DNA of 64,000 nucleotides from Mercurialis annua. Taxonomy: Eukaryota > Streptophyta > Magnoliopsida > Malpighiales > Euphorbiaceae. This document shows positions 48,201 to 60,062 of this stretch, piece by piece. The notes beneath the pieces are model-generated. The model saw only the letters and a list, made by a program, of their open reading frames with translations, searched no databases and had not been told where the DNA came from. The position numbers were made by a program, and so were the translations under genes. The stretch covers positions 18,057,001-18,121,000 of the forward strand of contig NC_065573.1 of the NCBI RefSeq assembly GCF_937616625.2, given 5' to 3'. Each line of letters starts with the position of its first letter. Positions within the stretch are counted from its first letter, which is position 1.

Positions 48201-49035
48201 TTATGTCAACGAATTATTAAGTCATTAAGCAAGCATCGCTTATCAATTGCCGAATTAAGAAGTCGCGTTCATACATTCATCGATTCGGGGAAATCTAAGA
48301 TTGACAAATTAATTAAGATACACACCAAATCAACCAAAAACTTGTTGGCAATTAATCGCAAGTGTACGATATCGCTCAAGTAATATAACTTGGAAGACCA
48401 AGTCATAAATAAGGCTCTGGAATCTTCTAAGTCGATTTTCGAATCGAATTTGAAATAGGAATTTCGGTTGGAGTCGTAAAAGGAGATTAAGTCCAAGTCC
48501 AATTCTGATTAGGCAAATTTCACCTCTTTCTCGTTCGTACCTTCAAGTCTCGTTCGAGACATGCCCAAATTCTTCATGGTTCTCGTTCGTACCTTCACTT
48601 CCCGTTCAAAAAAGCCTTGACTGAGAACAAATTCTCGTTTGCCCATCCTTGGTTCGAACGAAACCTTCATATTTTCTCTTGAGTCTCGTTTGAGAATGGC
48701 TTTCTCGTTCGAGACTCAAGCTTTTTCTTCATGGTTCCCGTTCGAGAATTGTGTTTTTCGAACGGGAACATCTTTTTACTGCACAAGTTTCGTTCGAAAC
48801 TTCTTGATCCTTTTTTCACGACGTTAATTTCTTCGTCCGCAAGCTACGCTTTTACTCCAACGCTCAATCCATCATTAATTATCTCCAAATAATCGAGTTT
48901 CACCTAATTTCCACTGAAACACTAACAAACACTATCAAACATAAAAAAATGCTAAATAATGTATACAATTAATACTAAACGTGATAAAAACCGAGTAAAA
49001 TCGACCCTAATTATAGGAGTAAAATACTCCTATCA
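45298..49035 (-). mobile_element. non-autonomous LTR element (LARD-like) nested in Athila gag
   Basis: The element is bounded by the 5-bp direct repeat CACAA (45293-45297, 49036-49040), with ends TGTTGGCA and CTCCTATCA. The left LTR is 45298-46892 (1595 bp). The right LTR is 48343-49035 (693 bp), lacking about 900 bp in its middle. The 1.45-kb interior has no gag or pol. On the minus strand the LTR starts TGATAGGAGTATTTTACTCC, and after the other LTR the sequence AGTTTTTGG recalls the spacer and start of an Athila primer site, so the element lies on the minus strand and belongs near Athila/Tat. The LTRs differ at roughly 2% of shared sites by eye. Confidence 0.85.
46390..46660. repeat. cluster of CG-TT-CG palindromes in the LARD LTR
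   Basis: Nine CGTTCG/CGAACG cores lie in 270 bp. Several have extended arms: GTCTCGTTCGAGAC (46405-46418) and AAGTTTCGTTCGAAACTT (46643-46660, perfect 8-base arms). The right LTR repeats the cluster at about 48530-48800 with point differences. It lies between the minus-strand LTR start (46892) and a TATA-like TATATAAAG (about 46255). The 62-codon ORFs here are by-products. Confidence 0.85.
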
Positions 49036-49452
49036 CACAACAACAAGGGAATTACCATCACAATCAAGGCCATGATAACAATTTGGGTGCTAGACCTCAA
49101 CATCCTCCGGTTTTCAACCCCACAGAAATATGGATGAGGGGAATATGCTTGCCAAGTTGATGGAGGAGCTTCGAGAGATGAAGCAACTTCAAAAGAATCA
49201 AGCCGCCACTAATCAAATGCTTGAAACTCAAATCTCCCAACTTGCTACCAATCTTAAAGGTACACCTCAAGGGGGATTGCCCTCTGCTACGGAGAACAAC
49301 CCAAGGGAGCTTCTTAAAGCGATAGAGCTTTGGAGTGGGAGAAACTTAGAAAAAGCCAATGGTAAGAAACATGTTATGGAGGAGGATGAGCCTCAAGTGG
49401 TTGTTGATATAGCAAGCTCAAGTGAATCCCCCTTGAGGTCTACCTTGATGTA
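49036..49452 (+). pseudogene. Athila gag, C-terminal part
   Basis: It continues the gag cut at 45297. From 49130 the frame reads NMLAKLMEELREMKQLQ and LETQISQLATNLKG, the coiled-coil C-terminal segment typical of Athila gag, ending at a stop near 49450. The protease and polymerase that should follow are absent: a Tat element begins at 49482, and nothing recognisable as Athila lies beyond its right end. Confidence 0.75.
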
Positions 49453-49481
49453 ATTATGCCATGATTACACTTCTAGGTATG

Positions 49482-49960
49482 TGTTTACACCGGCCCAAAT
49501 AATTGCTGGACAAGAGCTTTATATGGGCTTACAAGGGATTCAAGCCCAACGAAAAGCCTCTTAATTATTGCTTTTTTCTTCTTATTAGGAGTTTGCAACT
49601 CATTAGGAGTATTTTACATTCTAGAATTTTAGTCCTAGTTGAATTAGGAGTCTTGATTATGAGGAGCTATAAATAGCTCAGAGCTTCATTATTTTTGTAT
49701 CAACAAATCAATCAATCAAAAACAAAGCCCAGCGCTTTTTATCTCGCAATCTCCGGATTGTTTTAACTTAGGAGTAGTTTTCGGTATTAATCTCGCCTGA
49801 GTTCGCAGCTCCCAGATTATTACTTTTAAATCACGTGGTTAAGTGTTTTTAACCAAACAAGCCCTGTGAATATCTGCATAGGTTCGTTAAAGTATCAAAC
49901 CTCAAACCGATCCCGATTATAAATTCAAAGATTCGAGTCCGGAATATTTCCAGGCGAACA
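49482..49960 (+). repeat. left LTR of the Tat element
   Basis: This 479-bp LTR is nearly identical to 60063-60542. A TATA-like CTATAAATAGC lies at about 49670. It is followed at 49966 by the primer binding site, probably Arg-tRNA type as in Ogre/Tat elements. Confidence 0.9.
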
Positions 49961-49964
49961 TCTT

Positions 49965-51354
49965 TTGGCGACTCCACTGGGGACTCAGTTTATGGTTAGC
50001 ACAAAAACGGACTTTAAGGATGATTCCAGGCACGCTCGGTCTATACGCCGACAACAGCTGAAAGGGGGTGACGCAGTAGACGAATCTGATTCAGACAGAT
50101 CTGAAACCATGGCCAAGGACAAACAGGTGAACCAGTCAAACAAGGTGCCGAATACCACGGATACCGAGGGGAACCTTCCTAAGGACAGGAGTGATGACGC
50201 GACCGATGATGGGATAGATTACTCACGTCAGCTTCCTCCTTCTCGCCCATCTTTATCACAGGCCGATTTTTCAGCCATGAGAGGCGAGATAGCACAGGAG
50301 AACAAGCAGATGTTCGATGGTGCCATGCATCATATGTCTGAAGTGATGAGGAATATCATGGCCGACCAAACGTCGGTCCAAAGGTAGATCCAAGAAAACT
50401 TGGACGGCGTCAACAAGGCAATGGAGAACCTAGGACGATTATTTTCCGGGCAATCCACTGCCGATCAGGGTTACAGGCGGGTCGAACAAAACCAAACACC
50501 GAACCGTTTCGGTCATCCAGGTGGTTCGGCCGAAACCACGCAGCAACCCAACAAGATGGGATATACATATGGTTCGGTCAAGCTCTTGACGAGGAATGAG
50601 GCTGAATTTGCAGTAAGGGCCGATCACCCGGGGGGCAAGCTCTTCGAACCCTCAAGGCGAAACCAGACCACAAGGAGCAGCTACTGGAGCCAACACCCAG
50701 GAGCCTAACGTGGGCGAACGGTCATTTTCAGAGGGGGGCGATCCAAATATATATAATCAAGGGCAACTCATGGACATGTTGGAGAGACTCAGGGTGGACT
50801 TGAGACCTATGCCTCGCCCATCGTACATGAAGCCATATCCAGACTGGATCGACCCTTTCCCGAGGGGTTACAAAGTGCCCGAGTTCAGTCTATTTTCAGG
50901 CAAGGAGAAGGGACAATCGACGGTCGAACATGTCGCCCGGTTCTCGGCTCAATGTGGCGAAGCGGCGGCTCACGATTTTTGGAAGCTCCGGTTGTTCGCC
51001 AGCTCGTTGAAAAAAATGGCATTTACATGGTACTCTAGACTGTCGCCGAATTCGGTGGACACATGGAAAGACCTCGAAATCCTCTTCCATGAAGAATTTT
51101 ACAGGGCACCACCTGATGTCACCCTGGCCGACCTCGCCCGTATCTCGCAGCTACCAAGCGAATCGGCAGAAAAGTATATCGCCCGGTTCAGGAACCTCAG
51201 AACTAGGTGCTCCACCAAAATGTCTGAGGCCGATTGTGTTCCGATTGTGGTAAGAGGTATGAGTTTCGCCATGAGGGAGCACTTCGAGGGCCATAGGTTT
51301 CGTGACTTGTTCGAGCTAACGAACAGGGTGACGAGCTACGAGAGACTCCTCTAA
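49965..51354 (+). pseudogene. Tat gag
   Basis: Three ORFs in succession (49965-50387, 50400-50708, 50710-51354) form a gag interrupted by stops near 50385 and 50706. The first part is acidic and hydrophilic. The last contains the Retrotrans_gag domain, with AFTWYSRLSPNSVDTWKDLE and IARFRNLRTRC. Gag forms the particle that packages element RNA. The open segments are long, in line with a fairly young insertion. Confidence 0.8.
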
Positions 51355-51494
51355 GAAAAGGAGCAGAGGAGAGGCGCATCTAAGGGAACCTACTACAAAG
51401 ACCAGCTGGGCAGTGGCAGAGACATGAGCCACAACAGGGGTCTGGCACCACCGTATTCAAAAGGATTTTTCGGCCAACGGAGGAGACCCCTCAT

Positions 51495-52631
51495 ATGACG
51501 AAAACCCAGAAGAGGCGAATGCAAAGGCTGAGACAAGAGTCGAGAGCGAATCATGATGCGAAACTGGCTCCTAGAGAAGAGCGAGGAAGCAGACCTATAA
51601 TCGAGAGGTTGGGAGTCAAGAACCAGGCCGATATGATCACCGAGTCGCCCGAACGGCGAAACCCCAAGGTCAGGAAGATATGGGTGCCGAAACGAGAAAA
51701 CCGAGTAGATAATGCGGCCGACACGGCCTGCACGACAACGGTTCACAAGGGCAAAGTAGATACCGGCGACAAAGCGTCTTACAAAGACGTACTCGTATCG
51801 CACCAGGATGGCCAGTTAAAGGCGAAATTGCCCAAAGACCGCGAGGTCATTGTTTCGCACAAGAAGGGAGTGCTAAAAGCCTGGGTCCCGGTGGTAAGGG
51901 ACGAATACGGAGTAAAGATGATCACACTTCCCGATTTGTACAGAAGCAAGCCTGGACAGAAGGCGACGTTAGAAGGCGATGTGATCATTCCGGAAGGAGA
52001 TAGCGCCGACAGCACGGCAGTGGTATCGCTTAGCAAACCCCCAACGAGGATGACAAGGCACATTCGACCACTTTACATCAAGGCCGATTTGAATGGAGTG
52101 TCAATCAACAGGGTCCTTATTGATAACGGAGCTGGGGTTAACATCCTACCGGCGAAAATGCTTAAGAAACTAGGCATAAATCGGGATCAGCTTGACCCGG
52201 CTGATGTCTACATGACTGATTTCGCAGGAGGCGAAACGCCGGCCGAGGGATACATTACCCTCTGAATAAGGGTAGGGCGAGTAAAAACCGAAGAAGGGTT
52301 TTTTATGGTCAATGCCTGGAGCAACTACAACATTTTACTCGGCCGAGATTGGATACACTCCAATATGTGTATACCGTCGACCATGCATCAGATGCTCTTC
52401 ATATGGCGAGAAGACGGCGAGGCCGAAGTCGTACAGGGCGATCCCAACCCCTTCGGTGAAGACCATAACGTGCTCGAAGCACGATTGTATGACGAGGAAG
52501 TACGCAACATACAATCTCTCAGTTCAAAAGGGGAAACAAGCGTTCCTCGCCTACTAGTTAACTCAGATCGGCCAGTATCAGTGACCCTGAGGGGCAAAGG
52601 CCGATCTACTATCCTCCAAAGTTCAAAATGA
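51495..52631 (+). pseudogene. Tat aspartic protease region
   Basis: The ORF 51495-52265 ends with the protease domain. Its active-site segment reads VLIDNGAGVNILP, with N-G in place of the S/T-G of most retroviral-type proteases; Tat relatives commonly vary here. A stop at about 52263 interrupts the domain, and the same frame continues with SNYNILLGRDWIH, the conserved C-terminal L-G-R-D-W motif. The protease would cut the polyprotein. Confidence 0.8.
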
Positions 52632-53790
52632 TAGCACGACATAAGGAGTTGAGGGAGAAGATCAGGCAGTTGGCCCTGCTGTATGACATTGCATCAGCCG
52701 AATGCATCTACGAGGACCAAGATCAAGACCCGACAGGATCGCTGCGAGTTGGGGACATACAATTGGCAACAGGGAAATTGGAAGATGATCCTGCCCAAGT
52801 ACAGGACGACCTTCTCGAAGTGAATTTGGGAACGGATGAATCGCCCAAGCCTATATATGTCAACGCAGGATAGACGAGGGATTCAAAGGACAGCTGATCG
52901 CTTTACTCATTGAGTTTCGCGACTGTTTCGCCTGGTCATACGATGAGATGCCGGGCCTTGATCCTGATATCGCCGAACATAAGCTCCCCTTGAAAAGTGG
53001 ATTTCGGTCATTTCGGCAACCTCCCCGGTGAATGTCCAAGGAAGTGGATACCCTCATCCAGACAAAATTAAGCGTATGGAAGATGCTAAGTTTATTCGGG
53101 AAGCTCAGTACACCGAATGGCTCTCTAACATCGTACCAGTAATGAAGAAAAACGGAAAGCTAAGGGTATGCGTAGATTTTCGAAACCTCAACTTGGCCAC
53201 ACCTAAAGACGAATACCCGATGCCGGTGGCCGATATGCTAATAGACAGGGTAGCAGGGCACACGATACTCAGTTTTCTCGACGCACATTCTGGGTACAAC
53301 CAAGTACCAATCAACAAAGAGGACATCTCTAAAACAGCTTTTCGATGCCCCGAGCCGATTGGAGCGTACGAGTGGGTCGTTATGCCTTTTGGCTTGAAGA
53401 ACGCAGGGGCAGCATATCAGAGAGCGATGAACAAAATGTTCAGAGGCCTCGATTGCCTTGAAGTTTACATCGACGACGTGGTGGTCAAATCAAATACCAG
53501 CGAAGTCCATCCGGCCGATCTTCGGAAAGGTTTCGAACGTATACGATGTAATGGGTTGAAGATGAATCCTCTAAAATGCGCGTTTCGGCGTTTCGGCCGG
53601 AAATTTCTTGGGTTTCTTAGTTCACCAGCGGGGAGTAGAAATAGATAAGAACAAAGCCAAGGCGATCATTAATGCTGAACCACCCAAAACCAAGAAGCAG
53701 CTCCAGAGGCTCATCGGTCAGATCAATTTCCTTAGGCAATTCATAGCAAACACAGCAGGCCGACTCCGCAGCTAGAGTGTTTTGCTGCAA
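52632..53790 (+). pseudogene. Tat reverse transcriptase
   Basis: The N-terminal approach (FRDCFAWSYDEMPGL, near 52915) is separated by frame changes from the main ORF 53028-53648. The main ORF has GKLRVCVDFRNLN, FLDAHSGYNQV, PFGLKNAGAAYQRAMN and the catalytic VYIDDVVVKS with both aspartates. A frameshift near 53620 moves the connection domain to another frame (AIINAEPPKTKKQLQRLIGQ), and a stop lies near 53775. The active site is intact but the chain is broken. Confidence 0.85.
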
Positions 53791-55082
53791 GGAAAAGAGA
53801 CCGATGAGTGGATATGGACGGACGAGCAACAGAGGGTGTTTGATGATTTAAAAGATTACTTGGAAAAACCTCCGGTTATGACTCCCCCAAAGCCGAATAA
53901 ACCATTGTTGCTGTACTTATCGGCTGCACACGAATCCCTGGGATGCTTGCTCGCCCAAGAAGATAACAGGGTCGAAAGAGCGGTCTATTACTTGAGTCGC
54001 GGATTGACCGATACGGAGATTCGCTATACCGACATAGAAAAATGTGCTTGTGCTTGTATTTCACATGTTGCTAGCTTCGGTATTACATGTTGCCGGTAGT
54101 GGTGTACGTACTATCCCAGACCGATATCATTAAGTATATTCTATCGAAACCATACTTGAGAAATCAGATTGGGAAGTGGGCGATTGCCATGTCCGAGTTT
54201 ACATTAGTATATGTTCCCCAAAGGGCAGTCAAAGGACAAGTGTTGGCCGATTTCTTAGCCGATCATCCTGGCATCACCCTTATCGAGGAGACAATTAGTT
54301 GCTGCGAGATAGCCATATGGGAGATGTGGTTTGATGGATCCAGGACTAGCCAGGGGACAGGCGCCGGAGTACATATCGTTTCGCCCTTGGGGGCATCGTA
54401 CCAATTGTCATTTAGGCTCTATTTTGAGTGTACCAACAATCAGGCGGAATATGAGGCCCTGATATTCGGCCTCGAGATTCTATCCGAGCTGGGGGCAAAG
54501 GCGATCAGTATGAAAGGAGACTCTTTGTTGGTTGTTAAACAGGTGACAGGAGAATTCAAATGCGAGTCCGAGCTACTGGTAAGATATTGTAATAAGGCGA
54601 AGCATTTGATCGAAGGGTTTCAGGACACGAGGATAGAATACACCGAGAGGTCAGACAATGGTATCGCGAATGATCTAGCTCAACACGGTAGCGGTTACAA
54701 GGCAAGCCTCCAGTTTGATATAATCGAAAGAGAATCGCCAAATCTCCATACTGGGGGAAATACTCTTGATGAAAAGAAATATTCGGCTTACCAACTCGAC
54801 ATCACCCAAGATTGGAGGAATGAGATCTTGAAATGGTTTGAAAAACCAGATCTGACGAATAGGAGGTTGAGGACCTTGGCCCTGAATTACATGGTTTTAG
54901 CAGGTGACTTGTACAAAAAGTGCTTTGAAGGATTATTTTTCAGATGCATCGGCCCCAAAGAAGCAATGCTTGCAATGGCCGAAGTTCATGAAGGAATAGC
55001 CGGCGCTCACCAGGCGGGCCCCAGAATGAGGTGGCTGATCCATAAATACGGCTTTTATTGGCCGAAAATGGAGCAAGACTGA
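53791..55082 (+). pseudogene. Tat RNase H pair and start of integrase
   Basis: The first RNase H is split: 53782-54099 holds LLLYLSAAHESLGCLLAQED, and after a frameshift near 54080 the ORF 54087-55082 continues. That ORF then carries a second RNase H (about residues 75-210), with MWFDGSRTSQGTGAGV, NNQAEYEALIFGLE and GDSLLVVKQ. Those motifs supply the D-E-D catalytic residues of the archaeal-like RNase H known from the Tat clade. The ORF ends with the start of the integrase zinc-binding region (HQAGPRMRWLIHKYGFYWP) at a stop. Confidence 0.85.
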
Positions 55083-56096
55083 TTAAGGTATGCGAAAGGG
55101 TGCGAGGCCTGCCAGAAATATGGTCCTATACAGCATGTCCCGGCCGAAGAATTACACTTTATTATCAAACCATGGCCGTTTAGAGGATGGGCAGTCGGCC
55201 TCATTGGGAAGATATATCCTGGCTCATCAGATGGCCATACTTTTGTTATTATCGCCACTTGTTATTTCACCAAATGGGTCGAAGCCAAGCCCCTGAAATC
55301 GCCTACGCAGGAAGCAGTGATCAAATTCTTCAAAGAGCACATCGTTCACCGGCACGGGTTACCTGAATCAATAACCACAGACCAAGGGACAATGTTCACA
55401 GGAGGCGATATAGTTTGGTGCGCGTCTCAGATGAAGATCAAGATGCTTCACTCAACGTCGTACTATGCACAAGCCAACAGACAGGCCGAAGCGACGAATA
55501 AGGCTATTAAGCTTATCGTCCAAAAAGTGATCGAGGAGAACCCAAGACAATGGCACGTCCTGCTATCGGAAGCAGTATGGGCAAATAGAACCAGCAAGAA
55601 ATCGACCACAGGAACTTCGCCGTTCCGGATGGTCTATGGTTACGACGCGATGTTGCCAATGGAGCTTACTGTAACGTCTACTCGCCGTTTATATCAAAAT
55701 AGGTTGTCTAAAGACGATTACTTTGATAAGATGGTAATAGACGCTTTAGATCTCGACGAAGAGAGATTGGCGGCGTTAGATCACTTTGAAGCTCAGAAAA
55801 GAAGAGTTGAGAGGGCATATAACAAACGGGTGAAACGGAAAACATTTGTGGTGGGCGATCTGGTATGGAAGGCAGTCTTGCCTATTGGCCACAAGGACAA
55901 TCGGCTCGGAAAATGGAGCCCGAATTGGGAAGGCCCCTTTATCGTGACTAGTAAGTTGACAGGCGGTGCGTATTTACTGGCGAACATTGACGGAGAAGAA
56001 CACGATAGGACGATCAACGGTCAGTTTCTAAAGAAATACGTCCCCAGTTGTTGGTATAATATCGACATACGACTATTTGGGGCCGACGAGGAGTGA
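55083..56096 (+). pseudogene. Tat integrase
   Basis: The second half of the zinc-binding motif (CEACQKYG, near 55110) follows a stop at 55081. Then come GWAVGLIGKIYPG, ITTDQGTMFTGG and RQAEATNKAIK. In the first the catalytic aspartate position before L-I-G is glycine; the second aspartate and the final glutamate are present. Another usually acidic site in IATCYFTKWVEA is cysteine. The long ORF 55317-56096 runs through the C-terminal module (GDLVWKAVLP, KWSPNWEGPF). Integrase would insert the cDNA; this copy appears inactive. Confidence 0.8.
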
Positions 56097-56454
56097 TGAA
56101 TATATCGCCTTTTTTCGCCGAACGACCTGAGTTGATGAGTGTTCGGCGTTTTCTTTAAGACCGATGTTCATATTAATGTAATTTCGGTCCCTCATTGTTA
56201 CAGTGTTGAGTTTTTTCGACGGGACCTCCGTTTTTCTCAAATACATGTAATAATATCATTTATAAAATTAATCATTAAATATCGGACTGAGTCGGAGACC
56301 GATAGTATGAAAAAAGCAAACAGAAAGTGTAACTTTCGGCTACCTGGCCAATTTAAAATACCCAACAATGTCAAATTGTCACAAGATACGGCCACCAGGC
56401 CGATTAAAATTCAAAAACTATTACAAAAAATAAAATTGTTCTGAACTTAAAAAA
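56097..56454. other. spacer between convergent sense pol and antisense gene
   Basis: No gene. It contains an exact inverted repeat CGCCGAAC / GTTCGGCG (56116-56123 and 56141-56148) followed by a T-rich run, placed where sense and antisense transcripts would converge. A role in 3' end formation is only a guess. Confidence 0.4.
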
Positions 56455-59400
56455 TTAAAAATGGCTGAATATGTCGCCCAGCTTGCTACGAAGGGTGCTG
56501 AATTGTGTGCGAGCCTCAGCCACCTTAGGCTTCAATTTAGCAATACTATGTTTCAGATCGTTTCGGCTCTTTTTCACATCAACACCTTCGAGCAGATATT
56601 TATCCATAGACGCTTCGAGCTCACTGATGGCTTTCTCCTCGGTTTCTAGCTCCAGCTTCAGGGCGGCAACTTTTTCCCTAAGTCCCTTGGCATTGTCTCG
56701 GCGAGACGTGAGAGTTGAGACAGCCGACTTCACATTCACTTTCAACCCCTCCAGCTTCTCCTTGGCAACGTTCTCCTGGGCGATCAGCTCGTCATGTTTG
56801 GATTGGATAGTTGTTGACTCATTATAGATCGCCCGGAAAGCTGGGAGCGACGTCGACAACTTAGCCATAGCACCGCGAGCTTTTTCGCTAAGAACTTCCG
56901 GAGGAGCATCGGCCAGGGAAGTTGCCGACTTCTGAAGCTTTTCGAGGTCCTTAGGCGATTTAAAAAGAACGGTGCCTTGGGATTTTAGCTCAGAAATGAC
57001 GTCCAGATGATCGCCCCAGTTTTCGGTAGAACCCCTGGTCACTTCACGCATCTCGCTTTCTGGGATAGGCGAATTGTCTTCTTCGTTGTCAGAGTCCAGA
57101 AAAGCTGCTGCCTTTGCCGCCACATCGTCATGATCGGCCGAAGTGTCATCAGGAATCTGCCAAGTTTTGCCACAGTAAAAAATCAGCTGCTAATTTACTA
57201 TTAGGGCGACAAATAATCGATAAGGGGTACCTTGGTTTTCTTTGCATCAAGCCGTGCCGGTAAGTTAGCCAGAGATGAACTCAATGGCAACAGCAGCTTG
57301 GGCAGCGACGAGAACGTGAGTGTCTGGGATGCGGTAGGGGTCGTGTCAGAAGGGTTTACTTCAGATGGGGCCTTTTGAGAAAGGGATTGTTGAACCGAAC
57401 GGCCTTCATCCCCAGTTTGCTCGTCGGCTATCTCAGTATCGCCCCTTGAAGAGGAGTGGGCACTTGGTTGAGATGGAGCTTCCTTGGGAGTAGGGTCAAA
57501 CATGCGGGACCCTGTCGATTCTTTTTTCGCCTTCTTGGCCTTCGACTCTTTCTTTGACGGTTTCTTTGCAGGGCGCTTGTGTCTCGCCTTCTTCGCCTCG
57601 ACATTGTCTTCACCATCAGTGTCGAAGACATCGCCCTTATTCCATCGAGGCACGCCGACTGAAAGGAAATAAAAAGTTAATAGGCAAACAGTGGTAAAAT
57701 TTTAGGGGAATCCAAAAAGAAATCTGTTTACCTGGTATTCTATCATAACCAATTCGGACAAGTTTGGTTATCGCCTCAACATCAGATGGGCATCTGATGC
57801 CGGTATAAGTTACACCTTCACTTGTTATTTCAGGCTTTCGTTTTTTAACCTTTTTCTTGGGAAGTTTTATGGGGCTGGACTTTTATATTTAAATTTTGGG
57901 CGAATGTGGGCGAGATAAAATTCATAGGAATACTTATTTTCATAATGTTCTTTCCATACCTTTTTCATTTTTTCGTCGTATTTTTGCCAAGTCATTCGCC
58001 TATGGCGTTGCATCATAAGGTTCATGCCAGGGCGATCTAGTGGGTCATACTTAAACTTATAAAAACGCTCAAATCTAGCTATTTCAATAAGATGAAAGAG
58101 ATTACCTTCAAATTTGGGACGTTTTGGTGCCTGCAAAAGAAATAGATCGGCATGAGTAGGTTTTCAAGATAAAGGAGGTAATTGAAAATTATGAAGACTC
58201 AGTATTTCTTTGGGTGAGAGGTCGAAGAAAGACTCGATGACTGAAGCCCACCAGCTTTCATATTCAGAAGTACAAGAAGGGGATAAAGAAGGGCGAGAGA
58301 TTTCAGAGATGGGGGGAAGATAGGCCCTGTTAAGGCGAAGTATGAATTGAAGGTCTGGGTAGTCTTCGATTGAAGGATTATAGGTCCCGCGATTATTGAC
58401 GGAGATCAATAAAGGAAAGGGAATTCCTTGATTGTAGCCGAACTGACGGGCTACGTAGTTATGGCAATACGTTTCAATACTGCTGCGACTATATTCCAAG
58501 CTGGCGATTAAATTACGGGACTTCAGAGAACTGCCCCAATATTGGCCCCCAAGTTTTAACCATGGATCGGCTCTAGCTTCATCTGTATCTTCGCAATCCC
58601 AGGCGACGAAAAGCCACGAAGGGAGATATTTCAGGGATAAGATCGAACAGAATAGTTCTGAAGCTCTGATGGAATTGGTGAAAACCTCCAGCACATCCAG
58701 TACGTGAGGAAGGCGAGTACCAGCAGTGATTAATTGATAGCCGCAAAGTTCAACCTTGATCTGAGGACCGACCTCGAATAATTCAGGAAAGTATAAGGCG
58801 AGCCATAACTGAAACACCCATAGAGGTCCTCTTGGACACTGGAATACTCTTTTGTCACCATGAGGGGCGATTTCATTGAGACTTCGGTACAAGTGGGCGA
58901 GCATAAATTCCCCAAGGTTACATTTTCGCCGTTCAGCAAGGGCAGTGGCGAGTGTAAAGCAGTCCGTGGTTACTCTGAAGGAGGATGTACACAGGACGAA
59001 CTTGGCTATGAAGAAGGCGAGAAAGGCGATGTGTTCCCTAACATCGGGCTTGTAATTTTCTTCGCCCATGAACAGTTTGACGAAGGGACCATAGCTTCTT
59101 TGGGCCTTTGACAGTTTGAAAGTGGGTACTTCGGCGTCTAGATTGGGCGATATACGTTCGCCGATGACTGGGATGTTGAGAATGGCTGCCATATCCAATA
59201 GAGTAACCGTCATCATGCCGAATTTGAAGCAGAAGCAATGGACTGCAGTTGACCAGAAAAGAGAGGCACCCATGATGTAATGCTTCGCTATCGGCCTGCT
59301 TGCCTTACAAAGGCTGATCATGTCGTAAATCCCAACATCCTTCCACAGTTGGCCGAAGTGGGGTTTCAGTCTGTTGACCCATTCTTGATATCCTTTGTGT

Positions 59401-59657
59401 TCGGTCGGCCAATTTCGGAACATTGTGTTCACCCAAATGGAGGATTGGTGAGGGAGTGAAAAGCGTGGTGGGACTTCTTCGTGAAACGGAGTGGCTATTT
59501 CGCATAAGTGACTGGGCGAAACAAGGATAGGACAGACACATTCTTTGTCGTCGTTGGTTTTGACTATTACCTGAAGGTCTGTGTTCGGAGCAGCGGCGTG
59601 AATCTCATTCATCTTGTCGGTCACTTGAGTGGCGATAGTGTCATTTGGTGCATCCAT
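56455..59657 (-). CDS. antisense multi-exon gene with plant mobile domain, inside the Tat element
   Basis: On the minus strand a 497-residue ORF (58164-59657) matches the aminotransferase-like plant mobile domain, with VGIYDMISLCKASRPIAKHY and TVTLLDMAAILNIPVIGERI. Downstream come a basic segment (57733-58130), a lysine- and serine-rich exon (57658-57231; KKPSKKESKAKKAKK) and a coiled-coil exon (57156-56455). The introns 57659-57732 and 57157-57230 have GT-AG borders and join the reading frame exactly (R-I-P/V-G-V-P and K-K-T-K/I-P-D-D). A probable 5' leader intron is 59663-59742. There is a one-base frameshift near 57880, and the donor after the first exon is not clear. Mobile-domain proteins (MAIN/MAIL family) act in the nucleus in transposon silencing and gene control; the role of this version is unknown. 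Confidence 0.7.
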
Positions 59658-60062
59658 GATAACTGCAGAATAAGAACGCCTCAGTTAGACGAACATCCGA
59701 AGGGGCGATTCAAAGTTAAAAAAGGCGAGTACAAACACTTACCAGGGAAAGATGCGGAGAGTACTTGAAATTTGCTTAAAGAGAGAAAGTCTTGCAAATG
59801 CAGAGAGAGAGTAGGTAAGTGAGTAAATGAGAGTGTTTTTCTAAAAAGAGAAAATCAGAGGAAGCCGAAAGGTCGTGGAGCTAAGACGTGACATCGTGGA
59901 GGACAGCTGGTGATGACGTGGCATGAAGGGGGTACCGAAAGGTCGATAGATGCGCACCCCTTTGGAATTTCTTTTCGATGATTTGGGCCTTAGGAATGGG
60001 CCTAAGGGAGGATTAAGTGAAGAACAAGCCCAAAAATAAATGTTTCAAGCTTGTTGGGGGCA
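59658..60062 (-). promoter_or_regulatory. leader and presumed promoter of the antisense gene
   Basis: On the minus strand there is a pyrimidine-rich leader (CTACTCTCTCTCTGC, about 59800), a splice donor CTG/GTAAGT (59742) and an acceptor CTGCAG (59663) just before the start codon. The promoter would lie between the leader and the 3' LTR, or within that LTR read backwards. No clear TATA box was seen. The extreme right end carries the polypurine tract of the element. Confidence 0.45.

Noticed and set aside
49965..50387. Independent host gene encoding an acidic protein
   Set aside because: It begins right at the Tat primer site and continues into gag, so it belongs to the element.
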